DNA of 58,612 nt from a virus. Of the stretch, positions 33,561 through 41,267 are shown one piece after another (within the stretch, counting starts at the first letter, position 1; the number at the start of each line of letters is the position of its first letter). The stretch is from positions 1 to 58,612 of IMG/VR virus record IMGVR_UViG_3300027833_000058; one strand, written 5' to 3'. Both the position numbers and the translations under genes were made by a program. A model generated the notes under the pieces. It searched no databases, was not told the DNA's origin, and saw nothing but the letters and a program-made list of their open reading frames with translations.

Positions 33561-35393
33561 TTGAGTGAAGATTTTAGAATATTAACTGCACGACAACACG
33601 TCAGAGAACGTATTGGAATGTATATGGGTTCAAGCTCTAAAGAAGATATTGAACGTTTTGTTATGGGCGAGTGGAAAACATCTTACTATGTTCCTGCCTT
33701 ATCTAAAATGGTAGATGAAATTCTTGATAACGCAATTGATGAAGCAATCCGTACTAACTTCAAGTTTGCTAATAAAATTGACGTGTCTGTTAAGAATGGT
33801 GTGGTTGTTGTAACAGACAATGGCCGTGGTATTCCACAGGATGAAATCTTTGACGAAGCTTCAGGCGATAAAATTCTTCGCCCAGTTGCTGCTTGGACAC
33901 GAGTTAATGCCGGTACATCGTTCGATGATGAACGAGTAACTATTGGTACTAACGGCGTTGGTTCAGCAGCTACTAACTTCTTATCTTCTAAGTTTGTTGG
34001 TAAAACTTGGTGTAAAGGTAAGCGAGTTGAAGTTCGTTGTAAAGATGGTGGTGACTCTATTGATGTACAAGTAAAAACTGGTATTGATGGAAGCGGTACT
34101 GAAGTTTCTTTTGTACCAGATTATTCTCTCTTTGAAGTAGAAGATTTAGATGCTCTTGATACAGTATCTCTTATCGAAGATCGTATGATCAGTCTTCAAA
34201 TGGCATTCCCTGAAATTGCATTCTCATTTAATAAGCGTCGTATTAAGGTAAATGATCTTAAGAAATATGCTAAGTTATTTGTAGGTGAAGAAGGTGAATT
34301 CATTATAGAAAAAACTGAGAACCTTTCATTCTTCTATGCTTCTTCTGAAGATGGCTTCCGTTCTAATTCATTCGTTAATGGCGTTAACACTCGTCAAGGC
34401 GGTACATATGTTGACTTCCTTACTAACGGCGTATTAGACGAACTTGGTACAATGATTAAACGTAAGCATAAGATTGAAGTTGCTAAGTCGACTATTAAGA
34501 ATGGTCTTACGTTTGTAATGTTTGCAAGAAACTTTACTAATCCAAAATTTGATTCACAAACAAAAGAACGTTTAACGAATCCAATGACTAACGTTCGTGA
34601 GCATACTATTCAAGCAGGTATTAAAGATGCTGCTTCTATTGCTCGTAAAATTCTTAACACACCATCAATCATTGATCCTATTGTTGAAGCACAACTTGCA
34701 AAGAAAATTGCTGCTGATCGTAGGGCTGCTACTCTTGCACAGAAAAAGCTTCGTAAAGTTAAAGTAGCAAAACATATCTCAGCAAACCGTGATGATGCCA
34801 CTCTTAAAATTGTAGAGGGCGATTCAGCGATGGGATTCCTGCTGAAGGTACGTGATCCTAATAAGGTTGGTGCTTACCCATTACGTGGAGTTATCATGAA
34901 CACCTGGGACATGAAACCAGCAGATGTTCTAAAGAATAAAGAATTATCAGAATTAGTATCAGTTCTTGGATTAGATATTACTGATCCAAATAGCATTGAC
35001 GATATGACATATAAACATATTGCAATTCTAACTGACGCCGATCACGATGGTATTGGACACATTAGTCCTTTGCTTATCGCTTTCTTTTACAAGTTTTGGC
35101 CACGGCTATTACTCGAAAAGAAAGTTAAGATCACTCGAACTCCGATTATGATTTCTACTAAAGCTAAATTAGTTAAGTGGTTCTATGCATACGAGGAAGC
35201 AAGTGAATTTAAGTCTAACCAATCTGGATGGAAGCATCGATATATTAAAGGACTGGGTAGTTTACAAGAAGAAGAATATTCAACCATCATCAATCAACCT
35301 GTATATGATACGGTTACAGTTGACGACGCTAAAACATTCGAAATGATGTTTGGCAAAGAAAGTCAACTCCGTAAAGATTACATGATGGCATAG
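33561..35393 (+). CDS. 39: type II DNA topoisomerase large subunit (gp39 with gp60 part)
   Basis: The protein has 610 residues with a TTG start and GGAG eight bases before it. The GHKL ATPase motifs are EILDNAIDEA (N57), VTDNGRGIP and GTNGVGSAATNF. The TOPRIM motifs VEGDSAMGF and LTDADHDG follow in the C-terminal part. In T4 these portions are split between gp39 and gp60; here they form one polypeptide. With gp52 it makes the active enzyme, important for replication initiation and untangling. Confidence 0.93.
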   Translation: MSEDFRILTARQHVRERIGMYMGSSSKEDIERFVMGEWKTSYYVPALSKMVDEILDNAIDEAIRTNFKFANKIDVSVKNGVVVVTDNGRGIPQDEIFDEASGDKILRPVAAWTRVNAGTSFDDERVTIGTNGVGSAATNFLSSKFVGKTWCKGKRVEVRCKDGGDSIDVQVKTGIDGSGTEVSFVPDYSLFEVEDLDALDTVSLIEDRMISLQMAFPEIAFSFNKRRIKVNDLKKYAKLFVGEEGEFIIEKTENLSFFYASSEDGFRSNSFVNGVNTRQGGTYVDFLTNGVLDELGTMIKRKHKIEVAKSTIKNGLTFVMFARNFTNPKFDSQTKERLTNPMTNVREHTIQAGIKDAASIARKILNTPSIIDPIVEAQLAKKIAADRRAATLAQKKLRKVKVAKHISANRDDATLKIVEGDSAMGFLLKVRDPNKVGAYPLRGVIMNTWDMKPADVLKNKELSELVSVLGLDITDPNSIDDMTYKHIAILTDADHDGIGHISPLLIAFFYKFWPRLLLEKKVKITRTPIMISTKAKLVKWFYAYEEASEFKSNQSGWKHRYIKGLGSLQEEEYSTIINQPVYDTVTVDDAKTFEMMFGKESQLRKDYMMA

Positions 35394-35411
35394 TAAAAAG
35401 GGAAACAAAAG

Positions 35412-35618
35412 ATGACGTTACGCGAACAAATTCTAGAATCACTGAAATCTCATGCTGTTGGACATATCAATAAGCATAAGATGAATGTTGAAATCTATCT
35501 AACCAATCCAGCCGGTATTGGTGAACACCCAGATGTTCTAGAAGCTATTGAAGCAGAACTCAAAGTTATTGCAGAATACGAAGATCAACTGCAATTGATT
35601 GACAAATATTTCAAATAA
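35412..35618 (+). CDS. 68-residue helical protein between the topoisomerase genes
   Basis: NVEIYLTNPAGIGEHPDVLEAI then ELKVIAEYEDQLQLIDKYF. From memory this matches a small protein common in marine T4-like phages near replication genes, without known function. AAAGGGAAAC precedes the ATG. Confidence 0.65.
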   Translation: MTLREQILESLKSHAVGHINKHKMNVEIYLTNPAGIGEHPDVLEAIEAELKVIAEYEDQLQLIDKYFK

Positions 35619-35632
35619 GTTGAAATTAACTG

Positions 35633-35661
35633 TTGACAAACACGTAGAACTAGTATAGAAT
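35633..35661 (+). promoter_or_regulatory. early promoter for gene 52
   Basis: ATTAACTGTTGACA, 17 bp, TAGAAT. Confidence 0.75.
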
Positions 35662-35687
35662 AGTACTATATTAAATAAGGAACCAAT

Positions 35688-37043
35688 ATGAGTTTAGATC
35701 AGTTCATATCACAAGAAGACAATAAGACCTCTCTAGGTGAATACCCTATAAGTAAGGTAGCCTCGAACGAGTGGAAATCTTTCGCAATGTATACTGTGGA
35801 ATCTAGAGCGATTCCTAATATGATAGATGGATTAAAACCAGTTCAACGCTTTTATCTTTACTCGTCACTTATCAACTCAAAGCGAGACTTCAAGAAAGTG
35901 TCCGCTGTAGCTGGTATCATTAGTGACTATGGATATAACCACGGAGAGGCTAGCGCAGCAGGGGCGGGTCAGTTGATGGCCGCAACGTGGAATAATAACA
36001 TTTGCTTAGTCGAAGGCCGTGGTTCCTTTGGTACTCGACTAATTCAAGAAGCAGGTGCACCACGTTATGTATATACAAGGCTCAGTGAAAACTTTGAGAA
36101 GTATATCCGGGATATCGATCTCGCCCCTGCTCACGACGATCCTGAGCATGAACCACCATCGTTCTATGTACCTGTGATACCTCTAGTGTTAGCTAATGGT
36201 ACTAAGGGTATTGCTACTGGGTTTGCTACAAACATCCTTCCACGAAGCCAGAAATCACTCTCACGTGCTGTTAGTGAATATTTGTCAAGTGGTACTATTA
36301 AGAAGCGTATTCCAATTACTTTCCCAGACTTTAAAGGTAAAGTTGTATGGGATACTGCTAACGATCGCTATAGCATTCTTGGTGTTTATGAAAAGAAATC
36401 CAAGACTGTTATGGAAATTACTGAAGTACCATACGGATATGATCGAGAGTCTTATGTTAAGATCCTTGATAAACTAGAAGACGATGGTGATATAGTATCC
36501 TATGATGATCTATGTGACAAAGCTGGTTTCTCTTTTGAGATTAAGCTTAAGCAAAATACTAGTGCTAACTGGGATAATGAAAAGATCATTCGTAAATTCA
36601 AGCTAAGTAAACCTGCATCTGAGAATATTACTGTTATTGATTATGATGGTAAGCTTCGTGAGTATGATGATGAACGTGAGCTTGTTAAACACTTCTGTGA
36701 TTATCGTCTTGGTATACTACATAAGCGTATTGAACTTCGTCAAGCAGAAGCCTCAGAATTAGCTCGTTGGTTGAAGATTAAGATGGAATTTATCCAATCT
36801 GTCCTTGATGATAAAATCATTTTCAAGAATCGTAAGAAAGCAGATGTCGGTAAACAGATCTTAGATAATACCGATGCTATTGATTCAGATGTGGATAAGT
36901 TACTACGTGTTAACATTATGAGCCTCACAGATGAAATGGTAAGGGAACTATCCAAGGAAATTAAATCAGCTCAAGCAGAACGTACGTTTTGGAGTAAAGA
37001 AACACCTAAAAACCAGTTTACAACAGATTTAGAAGGATTATAG
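35688..37043 (+). CDS. 52: type II DNA topoisomerase medium subunit, gp52-like
   Basis: The protein has 451 residues. The winged-helix and tower core includes MIDGLKPVQRFYLYSS and GRGSFGTRLIQEAGAPRYVYTR. Y127, after R126, is the DNA-linking tyrosine. VANGTKGIATGF-type sequence follows (residues about 167-180). It performs the cleavage-religation half of the topoisomerase. It has its own early promoter. Confidence 0.93.
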   Translation: MSLDQFISQEDNKTSLGEYPISKVASNEWKSFAMYTVESRAIPNMIDGLKPVQRFYLYSSLINSKRDFKKVSAVAGIISDYGYNHGEASAAGAGQLMAATWNNNICLVEGRGSFGTRLIQEAGAPRYVYTRLSENFEKYIRDIDLAPAHDDPEHEPPSFYVPVIPLVLANGTKGIATGFATNILPRSQKSLSRAVSEYLSSGTIKKRIPITFPDFKGKVVWDTANDRYSILGVYEKKSKTVMEITEVPYGYDRESYVKILDKLEDDGDIVSYDDLCDKAGFSFEIKLKQNTSANWDNEKIIRKFKLSKPASENITVIDYDGKLREYDDERELVKHFCDYRLGILHKRIELRQAEASELARWLKIKMEFIQSVLDDKIIFKNRKKADVGKQILDNTDAIDSDVDKLLRVNIMSLTDEMVRELSKEIKSAQAERTFWSKETPKNQFTTDLEGL

Positions 37044-37046
37044 CCT

Positions 37047-37208
37047 ATGAAATATCGATTGTATATGTTTGCATACGATCAACATCAGCGTCGCAGAGAT
37101 AAGAAATTAAATCTAGCTTGGTTGGTTAATTTATTCTATAGGAATAATCCAGATTATTGTCTTGAAGTTTGGGTAGAAAGAACTCTATCCAGTAAGCGGG
37201 TAACATGA
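37047..37208 (+). CDS. 53-residue basic protein
   Basis: The frame starts 4 bases after gp52 (MKYRLYMFAYDQHQRRRDKK) and ends with TGA overlapping the next ATG (ATGA). It is basic, with no recognised family. Confidence 0.55.
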   Translation: MKYRLYMFAYDQHQRRRDKKLNLAWLVNLFYRNNPDYCLEVWVERTLSSKRVT

Positions 37209-37594
37209 AAATTGAAGTTACTGATCTCGACGTTAGTTTAACAGAAAACTTTATCAATTTTTGTTGTGATGATCTAGGTGTATATCCTGATTTAATTACC
37301 GTAGAAGGATGGGACGAAAAGTTTCCAAGTGGTGCTACTGGTCTTTGCTATGAGGTAGACTTTAAAGAAGAATATATTATTATGGTATCAAAAGAAGGTC
37401 GTAATACAACAGAGATATATGATACCATTGCACATGAAATGATTCACGTTAAGCAGTTCATGGTAGATAATCTAAGTAAGAATTTATGTCAAGAATCACG
37501 CCCACATTATACTGAACGTTGGTGGGAAATAGAAGCTAAAGAAAATAGTTTTGATATGGTGAAAAAATATGTTGACATTCTAATGAACGTGTGA
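37205..37594 (+). CDS. zincin-type metallopeptidase-like protein
   Basis: The protein has 129 residues. The zinc-binding HExxH motif is H77-E78-x-x-H81 in IAHEMIHVKQF, and a downstream WWEIEAKE supplies the likely third ligand Glu. The protein at 48310-48741 has the same layout, so they are paralogues. No signal peptide is seen, so it acts in the cytoplasm. The substrate is unknown; SprT-like or DUF-type zincins are alternatives. Confidence 0.65.
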   Translation: MKIEVTDLDVSLTENFINFCCDDLGVYPDLITVEGWDEKFPSGATGLCYEVDFKEEYIIMVSKEGRNTTEIYDTIAHEMIHVKQFMVDNLSKNLCQESRPHYTERWWEIEAKENSFDMVKKYVDILMNV

Positions 37595-37600
37595 TAGTAT
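37572..37600 (+). promoter_or_regulatory. early promoter before the small membrane gene and tRNAs
   Basis: TGTTGACA, 17 bp, TAGTAT, at the end of the zincin gene. It is the nearest promoter for the tRNA cluster. Confidence 0.7.
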
Positions 37601-37619
37601 AAACTATAAGGTGGAAATA

Positions 37620-37741
37620 ATGCAAGACTTAATAACAGCAAATATATTATTCTGGATTTTTTGGGGATTTATTTCCTACCTTCCATATATGATTTTTCAA
37701 TCAGCCATAGACTCATATGGTATTGAAGATGATGAAGATTA

Positions 37742-37742
<1 letters not shown>
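37620..37742 (+). CDS. 40-residue membrane peptide
   Basis: ATG 37620 has AAGGTGGAAATA upstream. The peptide is one hydrophobic helix (ILFWIFWGFISYLPYMIF) with an acidic tail. Its last stop base is the first base of the tRNA-Arg gene. Confidence 0.55.
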
Positions 37743-37818
<76 letters not shown>

Positions 37819-37976
37819 GAAAACCCTCACAAGGGGTTAATCTTATCTTCCGATTGTACACGGTTTAGATAAGTGGGTATATCATCTGGTACCGACGGAA
37901 ACCCAGGCGCTTCTATTGGCGGGACAATAGATAAGGGGAGGGGCAAGCTGCAGCAAACCCCTCCCTTGATTATTAA
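37819..37976 (+). ncRNA. unrecognised structured RNA between two tRNAs
   Basis: Successive stems can be drawn: AACCC/GGGTT, CTTATC/GATAAG, TGGGT/ACCCA, CTATTG/CAATAG and GGGAGGGG/CCCCTCCC, the last with GCTGCAGC in its loop. There is no open frame with a ribosome site. It is G+C-richer than its surroundings and would be released by tRNA processing. It matches no RNA class I know. Confidence 0.5.
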
Positions 37977-38054
37977 TGGATCGTAGCACAGCCTGGTAGT
38001 TGCGCCTGTCCCTGCGGCAGGAGGTCGTAGGTTCGAATCCTATCGATCCAGCCA
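37977..38054 (+). tRNA. atypical tRNA, probably Gln (anticodon CTG)
   Basis: Acceptor TGGATCG/CGATCCA with T1-A72 and G73, as in tRNA-Gln; T arm GTAGG-TTCGAAT-CCTAT; CCA is encoded. The anticodon arm CCTGT-CCCTGCG-GCAGG gives CTG but has C instead of T at position 33. The D stem needs a bulged T. The D loop AGCCTGGTA resembles tRNA-Pro. Identity is uncertain. Confidence 0.6.
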
Positions 38055-38076
38055 ATTAAATTTTAAGAGGAAAATT

Positions 38077-38343
38077 ATGAAAGATAATGACGTAGTAACA
38101 GTTGTAGCACCTACTGGCGAATATGTAGGTAGGATGCTTAAGTTTGATGAAACCGGTATTGTATTACAAAATCCCAGAATGATTACTTATTCAGAAGATG
38201 GTATGGGATTCGCAGCAGGTATTGCAGCAACAGGTAATCCAGATCCAAAAGAAGTAACTATTATGAATATTGTATTTGTTACTGAGTGTAATGTTGAGAT
38301 TGTTAAAGCTTGGCATCAAGCAACATCAGGAATTATCTTGTAG
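38077..38343 (+). CDS. 88-residue conserved phage protein, Sm-like beta fold suspected
   Basis: VVTVVAPTGEYVGRMLKFDETGIVLQNPRM has the alternating strands of an Sm/LSm-like barrel. GMGFAAGIAATG and VEIVKAWHQATSG follow, blocks I recall from marine myophage proteins of unknown function. AGAGGAAAAT precedes the start. It is flanked by tRNA genes. Confidence 0.6.
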   Translation: MKDNDVVTVVAPTGEYVGRMLKFDETGIVLQNPRMITYSEDGMGFAAGIAATGNPDPKEVTIMNIVFVTECNVEIVKAWHQATSGIIL

Positions 38344-38345
38344 TA

Positions 38346-38522
38346 ATGTGGGTTTTAGTTTTTATATATTTCTATGAAACCATGCCATTTGTAGAAAAAG
38401 TAACTGTTGCTGATACAATGGAAAATTGTTTTCTAGCAAGAGAAGCTCTTTCAATGGATGTTGGTAAAGGAGATGGATATTTTATTGAAGGCCAACAAGC
38501 AGTTTGTATTAAAATAGAATAG
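38346..38522 (+). CDS. 58-residue protein with N-terminal membrane segment
   Basis: I take ATG 38346, two bases after the previous stop. It starts MWVLVFIYFYETMPFVEK, a hydrophobic anchor, followed by a soluble part with two Cys. A longer frame from 38310 would overlap the previous gene. Function is unknown. Confidence 0.5.
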   Translation: MWVLVFIYFYETMPFVEKVTVADTMENCFLAREALSMDVGKGDGYFIEGQQAVCIKIE

Positions 38523-38523
38523 T

Positions 38524-38607
38524 GCCCGCGTGGTGGAATGGTAGACACTACAGACTTAAAATCTGTTGCTTTACAGCGTACCGGTTCGAGTCCGGTCGCG
38601 GGTACCA
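38524..38607 (+). tRNA. tRNA-Leu (anticodon TAA)
   Basis: Acceptor GCCCGCG/CGCGGGT, anticodon stem ACAGA/TCTGT around CTTAAAA, a long variable arm as in class II tRNAs, T arm ACCGG-TTCGAGT-CCGGT. CCA is encoded. Confidence 0.95.
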
Positions 38608-38612
38608 AAAGG

Positions 38613-38689
38613 ACTCCTCTAGCTCAACTGGTTAGAGCTGAGCGCTCATAACGCTTAGGTTACAGGTTCGAGTCCTGTGGGGAGTACCA
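38613..38689 (+). tRNA. tRNA-Met (anticodon CAT)
   Basis: Acceptor ACTCCTC/GGGGAGT, anticodon stem GAGCG/CGCTT around CTCATAA, T arm ACAGG-TTCGAGT-CCTGT. CCA is encoded. It lacks the three G-C pairs of initiator tRNA. Whether it is elongator Met or Ile2 (lysidine-modified) cannot be told. Confidence 0.92.
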
Positions 38690-38699
38690 AATAAACGGT

Positions 38700-38866
38700 T
38701 CTATTCCCGTTCTAAAACAATTGAATAGATGGTGCCCAGGAGACCTAAGCAGGTCAGGAAACTGCTTATAAATATATTTAAGGATGATGTTCTACGTATC
38801 AAGTGGTACGTACCATAGTAGTGGAAAGGAACCCACAGCCGGAAATACTATAAATGAGGGATTTAA
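38700..38866 (+). other. structured leader with late promoter before the lipoprotein gene
   Basis: TCTATTC/GAATAGA form a 7-bp hairpin. GACCT/AGGTC and AAGCAG/CTGCTT are overlapping, mutually exclusive hairpins. TACGTA repeats flank TCAAGTGG, and GTGG/CCAC pair. A late box TATAAATA is at 38767-38774, and a second near-match TATAAATG is at 38850-38857. The lipoprotein start follows at 38868. Confidence 0.5.
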
Positions 38867-38867
38867 T

Positions 38868-39074
38868 ATGCATAAGCTATTTGCATTAATGACCGTAGTT
38901 TTATTAGTTGGTTGTAATACCGTAGATTCTGTCATTGGCGGAACTAAAAGTATTGTTGGTGGAGTTGCTTCAGATGTTGTTGGAGTTACTGCGGGCACTT
39001 TAGATGTTGTATCTGGTACAATCAAAATTGCTGCTGATAAGACTGGTGTTGAAACTAAAAACACTGCCGAGTAA
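38868..39074 (+). CDS. small entericidin-like lipoprotein
   Basis: The start is ATG 38868 with GAGGG seven bases before. The protein has 68 residues. MHKLFALMTVVLLVGC is a lipoprotein signal with Cys16 as the acylated residue. The mature part CNTVDSVIGGTKSIVGG resembles the Gly-rich helices of entericidin-type lipoproteins. Such proteins sit in the cell envelope and some affect lysis or stress. A role at the envelope in infection is inferred. Confidence 0.7.
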   Translation: MHKLFALMTVVLLVGCNTVDSVIGGTKSIVGGVASDVVGVTAGTLDVVSGTIKIAADKTGVETKNTAE

Positions 39075-39103
39075 AGTTTTAGGAGCTAGCTTGCCACGGA
39101 TGG

Positions 39104-39670
39104 CTACTCTTTACTTTCTCTAATTATCTGTCTGATATTTGCATTTATTATAAACTTTTCTGTTACTCTTCTAATGCTTAATACAGAACTTGCAGGAAAA
39201 GCTTTTAAATTTACTGCATTGTTTTGATTACCACCAAGGATGTTATACATCTTAGTTCCATTAGCAGATATACTTGTGCTTGAATAGAACCCAACATGTC
39301 CTTGCCATTCTGAATTTCCTCTTGGTAAAACTACAATGTCACCTTGTTGTGGCTCAGTTACTTCTTCACCATATTTTAAAAAACTTCTGGCTAAAAGATA
39401 ATTGCTTGATACTGATTCTGATGTCGGTAAACGTTCTTCTAATAAAACCATATTAACAAACGCAGCACACCACTCAGTTGTTACAGGATCTACTCCCATA
39501 ATTTGTTTAATAAGCTCTCTATCACGAGCTTCATTTAAACCGTAATAGTAATACGCTTTGTGTGTTAAAGTTGTTTTAAGAGGAACCATTCGTTCTTTTG
39601 GATTTATCTGTTCTATTGCAGAACATCCCAATAGTAGAACGAACATCACAGAAAAAATAATATATTTCAT
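39104..39670 (-). CDS. CHAP/TIGR02594-like cysteine hydrolase lipoprotein
   Basis: I use ATG 39670 (MKYIIFSVMFVLLLGC), a lipoprotein signal with lipobox LLGC; the frame also extends to 39682. The domain at about residues 55-175 has TEWCAAFVNMVL (catalytic Cys), GDIVVLPRGNSEWQGHVGFY (catalytic His) and ILGGNQNNAVN, the pattern of TIGR02594/CHAP amidase-like enzymes. It probably cuts peptidoglycan from an envelope-anchored position. A late box is at 39701-39708. It is convergent with the entericidin-like gene. Confidence 0.8.
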   Translation of the reverse strand: MKYIIFSVMFVLLLGCSAIEQINPKERMVPLKTTLTHKAYYYYGLNEARDRELIKQIMGVDPVTTEWCAAFVNMVLLEERLPTSESVSSNYLLARSFLKYGEEVTEPQQGDIVVLPRGNSEWQGHVGFYSSTSISANGTKMYNILGGNQNNAVNLKAFPASSVLSIRRVTEKFIINANIRQIIRESKE

Positions 39671-39700
39671 AAGGCCTATCATTATTATTAATTTTACCTT

Positions 39701-39708
39701 TTATTTAT
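39701..39708 (-). promoter_or_regulatory. late promoter box for the CHAP lipoprotein
   Basis: TATAAATA on the minus strand, back to back with the plus-strand early promoter at 39711-39739. Confidence 0.65.
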
Positions 39709-39710
39709 AT

Positions 39711-39739
39711 GTTGACATTACGCTAAATACATGTTATAA
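39711..39739 (+). promoter_or_regulatory. early promoter for the epimerase gene
   Basis: TGTTGACA, 17 bp, TATAAT. Confidence 0.8.
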
Positions 39740-39766
39740 TATAAACTAATATTACAGGAGATTACA

Positions 39767-40651
39767 ATGGCAAAAGTTCTAGTAACGGGTGCAACAGGCT
39801 ACATCGGCAGTCACGTTTGCAAACTCTTAAAATTAAATATGCACGAAGTAGAAGCTTGGGATACTAACATCCACGGCGAATATAATGAGATATCAGAATA
39901 TGTAGATCGATTTGAGAAAATTGATATTACTAATATTCCATATGCTTATGCTCACTTTGATGCAGTAGTTCATCTAGCAGGTCGTAGTGTTGTACCACAG
40001 AGTCTAAAAGAACCAACAGAATACTATAGAGTTAATGCTATGGGTACTTCACATATTCTTGATAAGGTAGCAACACCAAATTTCATTTTCGCTTCTACAT
40101 CTAGTGCTTGGGAAATGGCTTCGCCATATGCAAAAAGTAAAGTAGCAGCAGAAGATATTATTAAGGAAAAAGCAGATGGGCACACTATTTTTAGGTTTTT
40201 TAATGTATCTGGTACTGACGGTACTAATAGGCAACTTGGCCCTCCCAGTCATCTTATCCGTGTTGCTGCTATGGCTAGTCTTGACAAATCTCCCTCAATT
40301 AATATCTTTGGCAATGACTATACTACTCGCGATGGTACTTGCGTCCGGGATTACATTCATGTTCTCGATCTTGCTACTGCTATAGTACAAGCTGTAGAGA
40401 ATGGTCCACGTAACACAGATTACGAATGTCTTGGTAGTTACCAAGGTTTCACTGTTCTAGAGGTTCTAGATATGATGGAGAAAGTAACTGGTGTTAAGTT
40501 GGAAAGAAATATTTCTGGCAGAAGAGAAGGTGATGCTGTATCTTCTGTAGTTGACGAGTTATCAGAGTATGCAGTACTTACTAAAACTCTAGAAGATATG
40601 TGCAGAGATCAATTTAATTTAGAAAAAGGGTTGACAAACACCCAGAACTAA
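39767..40651 (+). CDS. NAD-dependent nucleotide-sugar epimerase (GalE/WcaG-like SDR)
   Basis: The protein has 294 residues. The Rossmann GATGYIGSHVCKLL motif is at 7-20, the Ser/Thr site STSSAWEMASPYAKSK contains the catalytic YxxxK, and RFFNVSGTDGTNRQLG matches GalE-type enzymes. It would interconvert UDP-sugars for the glycosyltransferases encoded in this genome. ACAGGAGATTACA precedes the ATG. Confidence 0.9.
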   Translation: MAKVLVTGATGYIGSHVCKLLKLNMHEVEAWDTNIHGEYNEISEYVDRFEKIDITNIPYAYAHFDAVVHLAGRSVVPQSLKEPTEYYRVNAMGTSHILDKVATPNFIFASTSSAWEMASPYAKSKVAAEDIIKEKADGHTIFRFFNVSGTDGTNRQLGPPSHLIRVAAMASLDKSPSINIFGNDYTTRDGTCVRDYIHVLDLATAIVQAVENGPRNTDYECLGSYQGFTVLEVLDMMEKVTGVKLERNISGRREGDAVSSVVDELSEYAVLTKTLEDMCRDQFNLEKGLTNTQN

Positions 40652-40659
40652 GTTATAAT
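40631..40659 (+). promoter_or_regulatory. early promoter of the closed-stem RNA
   Basis: GGTTGACA, 17 bp, TATAAT, at the end of the epimerase gene. Predicted transcription start is near 40666, exactly at the base of the RNA stem. Confidence 0.8.
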
Positions 40660-40666
40660 GGCTATA

Positions 40667-40766
40667 TTAAGTTAATGGTATGGAACGAGACGGCGAGAAG
40701 TTATGTAAGTGGTTTTCCCCAGCAACTTTTAGGACCCACGATGTATACCGCCATTAACTTAATTTT
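40667..40766 (+). ncRNA. about 100-nt structured RNA with a perfect 12-bp closing stem
   Basis: TTAAGTTAATGG (40667-40678) pairs perfectly with CCATTAACTTAA (40751-40762), followed by TTTT. The transcript of the promoter at 40631-40659 would begin at the stem base, so this is probably a discrete small RNA. Internal pairings include GAAGTT/AACTT and GTGG/CCAC. No frame with a ribosome site is present. Its class is unknown. Confidence 0.65.
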
Positions 40767-40775
40767 AATTATATT

Positions 40776-41000
40776 ATGAGTACAAAGATTATGAAGTGGT
40801 TAGCTACAGCATTATTCTTAACAGCAGGCACCCTACTATCTCTCAACATTGAGATATCCCGTTTTGGTTTTTTGTTGTTCTTATCCGGACACGTCTTATT
40901 AAGTTATTACTTTTATAAGCAGAAGGATTGGGCAATGACTACTCAAAACGGGTTTTTTCTGTTCATTGATGGTCTAGGAATTTACCGATGGTTTTTCTAA
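40776..41000 (+). CDS. 74-residue three-helix membrane protein, PnuC-like fragment
   Basis: It has three hydrophobic segments: ATALFLTAGTLLSLNI, FGFLLFLSGHVLLSYYF and TTQNGFFLFIDGLGIYRWFF. The last resembles the end of PnuC/half-SWEET-type transporters (QNxxFxxINxxGIYRW). It may be a short transporter-like or membrane-remodelling protein. No catalytic residues are visible. Confidence 0.55.
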   Translation: MSTKIMKWLATALFLTAGTLLSLNIEISRFGFLLFLSGHVLLSYYFYKQKDWAMTTQNGFFLFIDGLGIYRWFF

Positions 41001-41012
41001 GAGGAAAGGATT

Positions 41013-41153
41013 ATGGCAGTTAAATTTGCATCTACTGTAAATATAGTAAAGAACAACAAGAAAACTTCACAAGGCGATAAGAATGTAAAGATGGCTTCAA
41101 TGAATAAGTCAAAGAAACGTTCTTTTAAGAAGTATAGAGGGCAGGGAAAGTAA
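41013..41153 (+). CDS. 46-residue strongly basic protein
   Basis: GAGGAAAGGATT precedes ATG 41013. MAVKFASTVNIVKNNKKT then KSKKRSFKKYRGQGK. Lys/Arg-rich; it could bind nucleic acid. Function is unknown. Confidence 0.6.
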   Translation: MAVKFASTVNIVKNNKKTSQGDKNVKMASMNKSKKRSFKKYRGQGK

Positions 41154-41163
41154 GTAGGAAAAT

Positions 41164-41264
41164 GGTCGGCGCTTTAGGAGTTAAGGGTAGCGAATCCTAA
41201 CTCCAAGGTGGCCGACCCACCTACGCCTAGCTCATCGGCCCAAAACGGCTAACGGTCCTAGGTG
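41164..41264. ncRNA. double-hairpin structured element between convergent genes
   Basis: Hairpin 1: GGTCGGC (41164-41170) with GCCGACC (41211-41217), enclosing GGAGTTA/TAACTCC. Hairpin 2: CACCTA (41218-41223) with TAGGTG (41259-41264), enclosing GCC/GGC. It is G+C-rich and lies between plus- and minus-strand genes that converge. There is no T-run on either side, so it is either a two-way stop or a small RNA. Confidence 0.5.
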
Positions 41265-41267
41265 ATT

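Noticed and set aside
33561-37043. Topoisomerase genes as DNA gyrase captured from the host
   Set aside because: Lengths, the single-frame gp39/gp60 arrangement and the place among T4 replication genes fit the phage enzyme.
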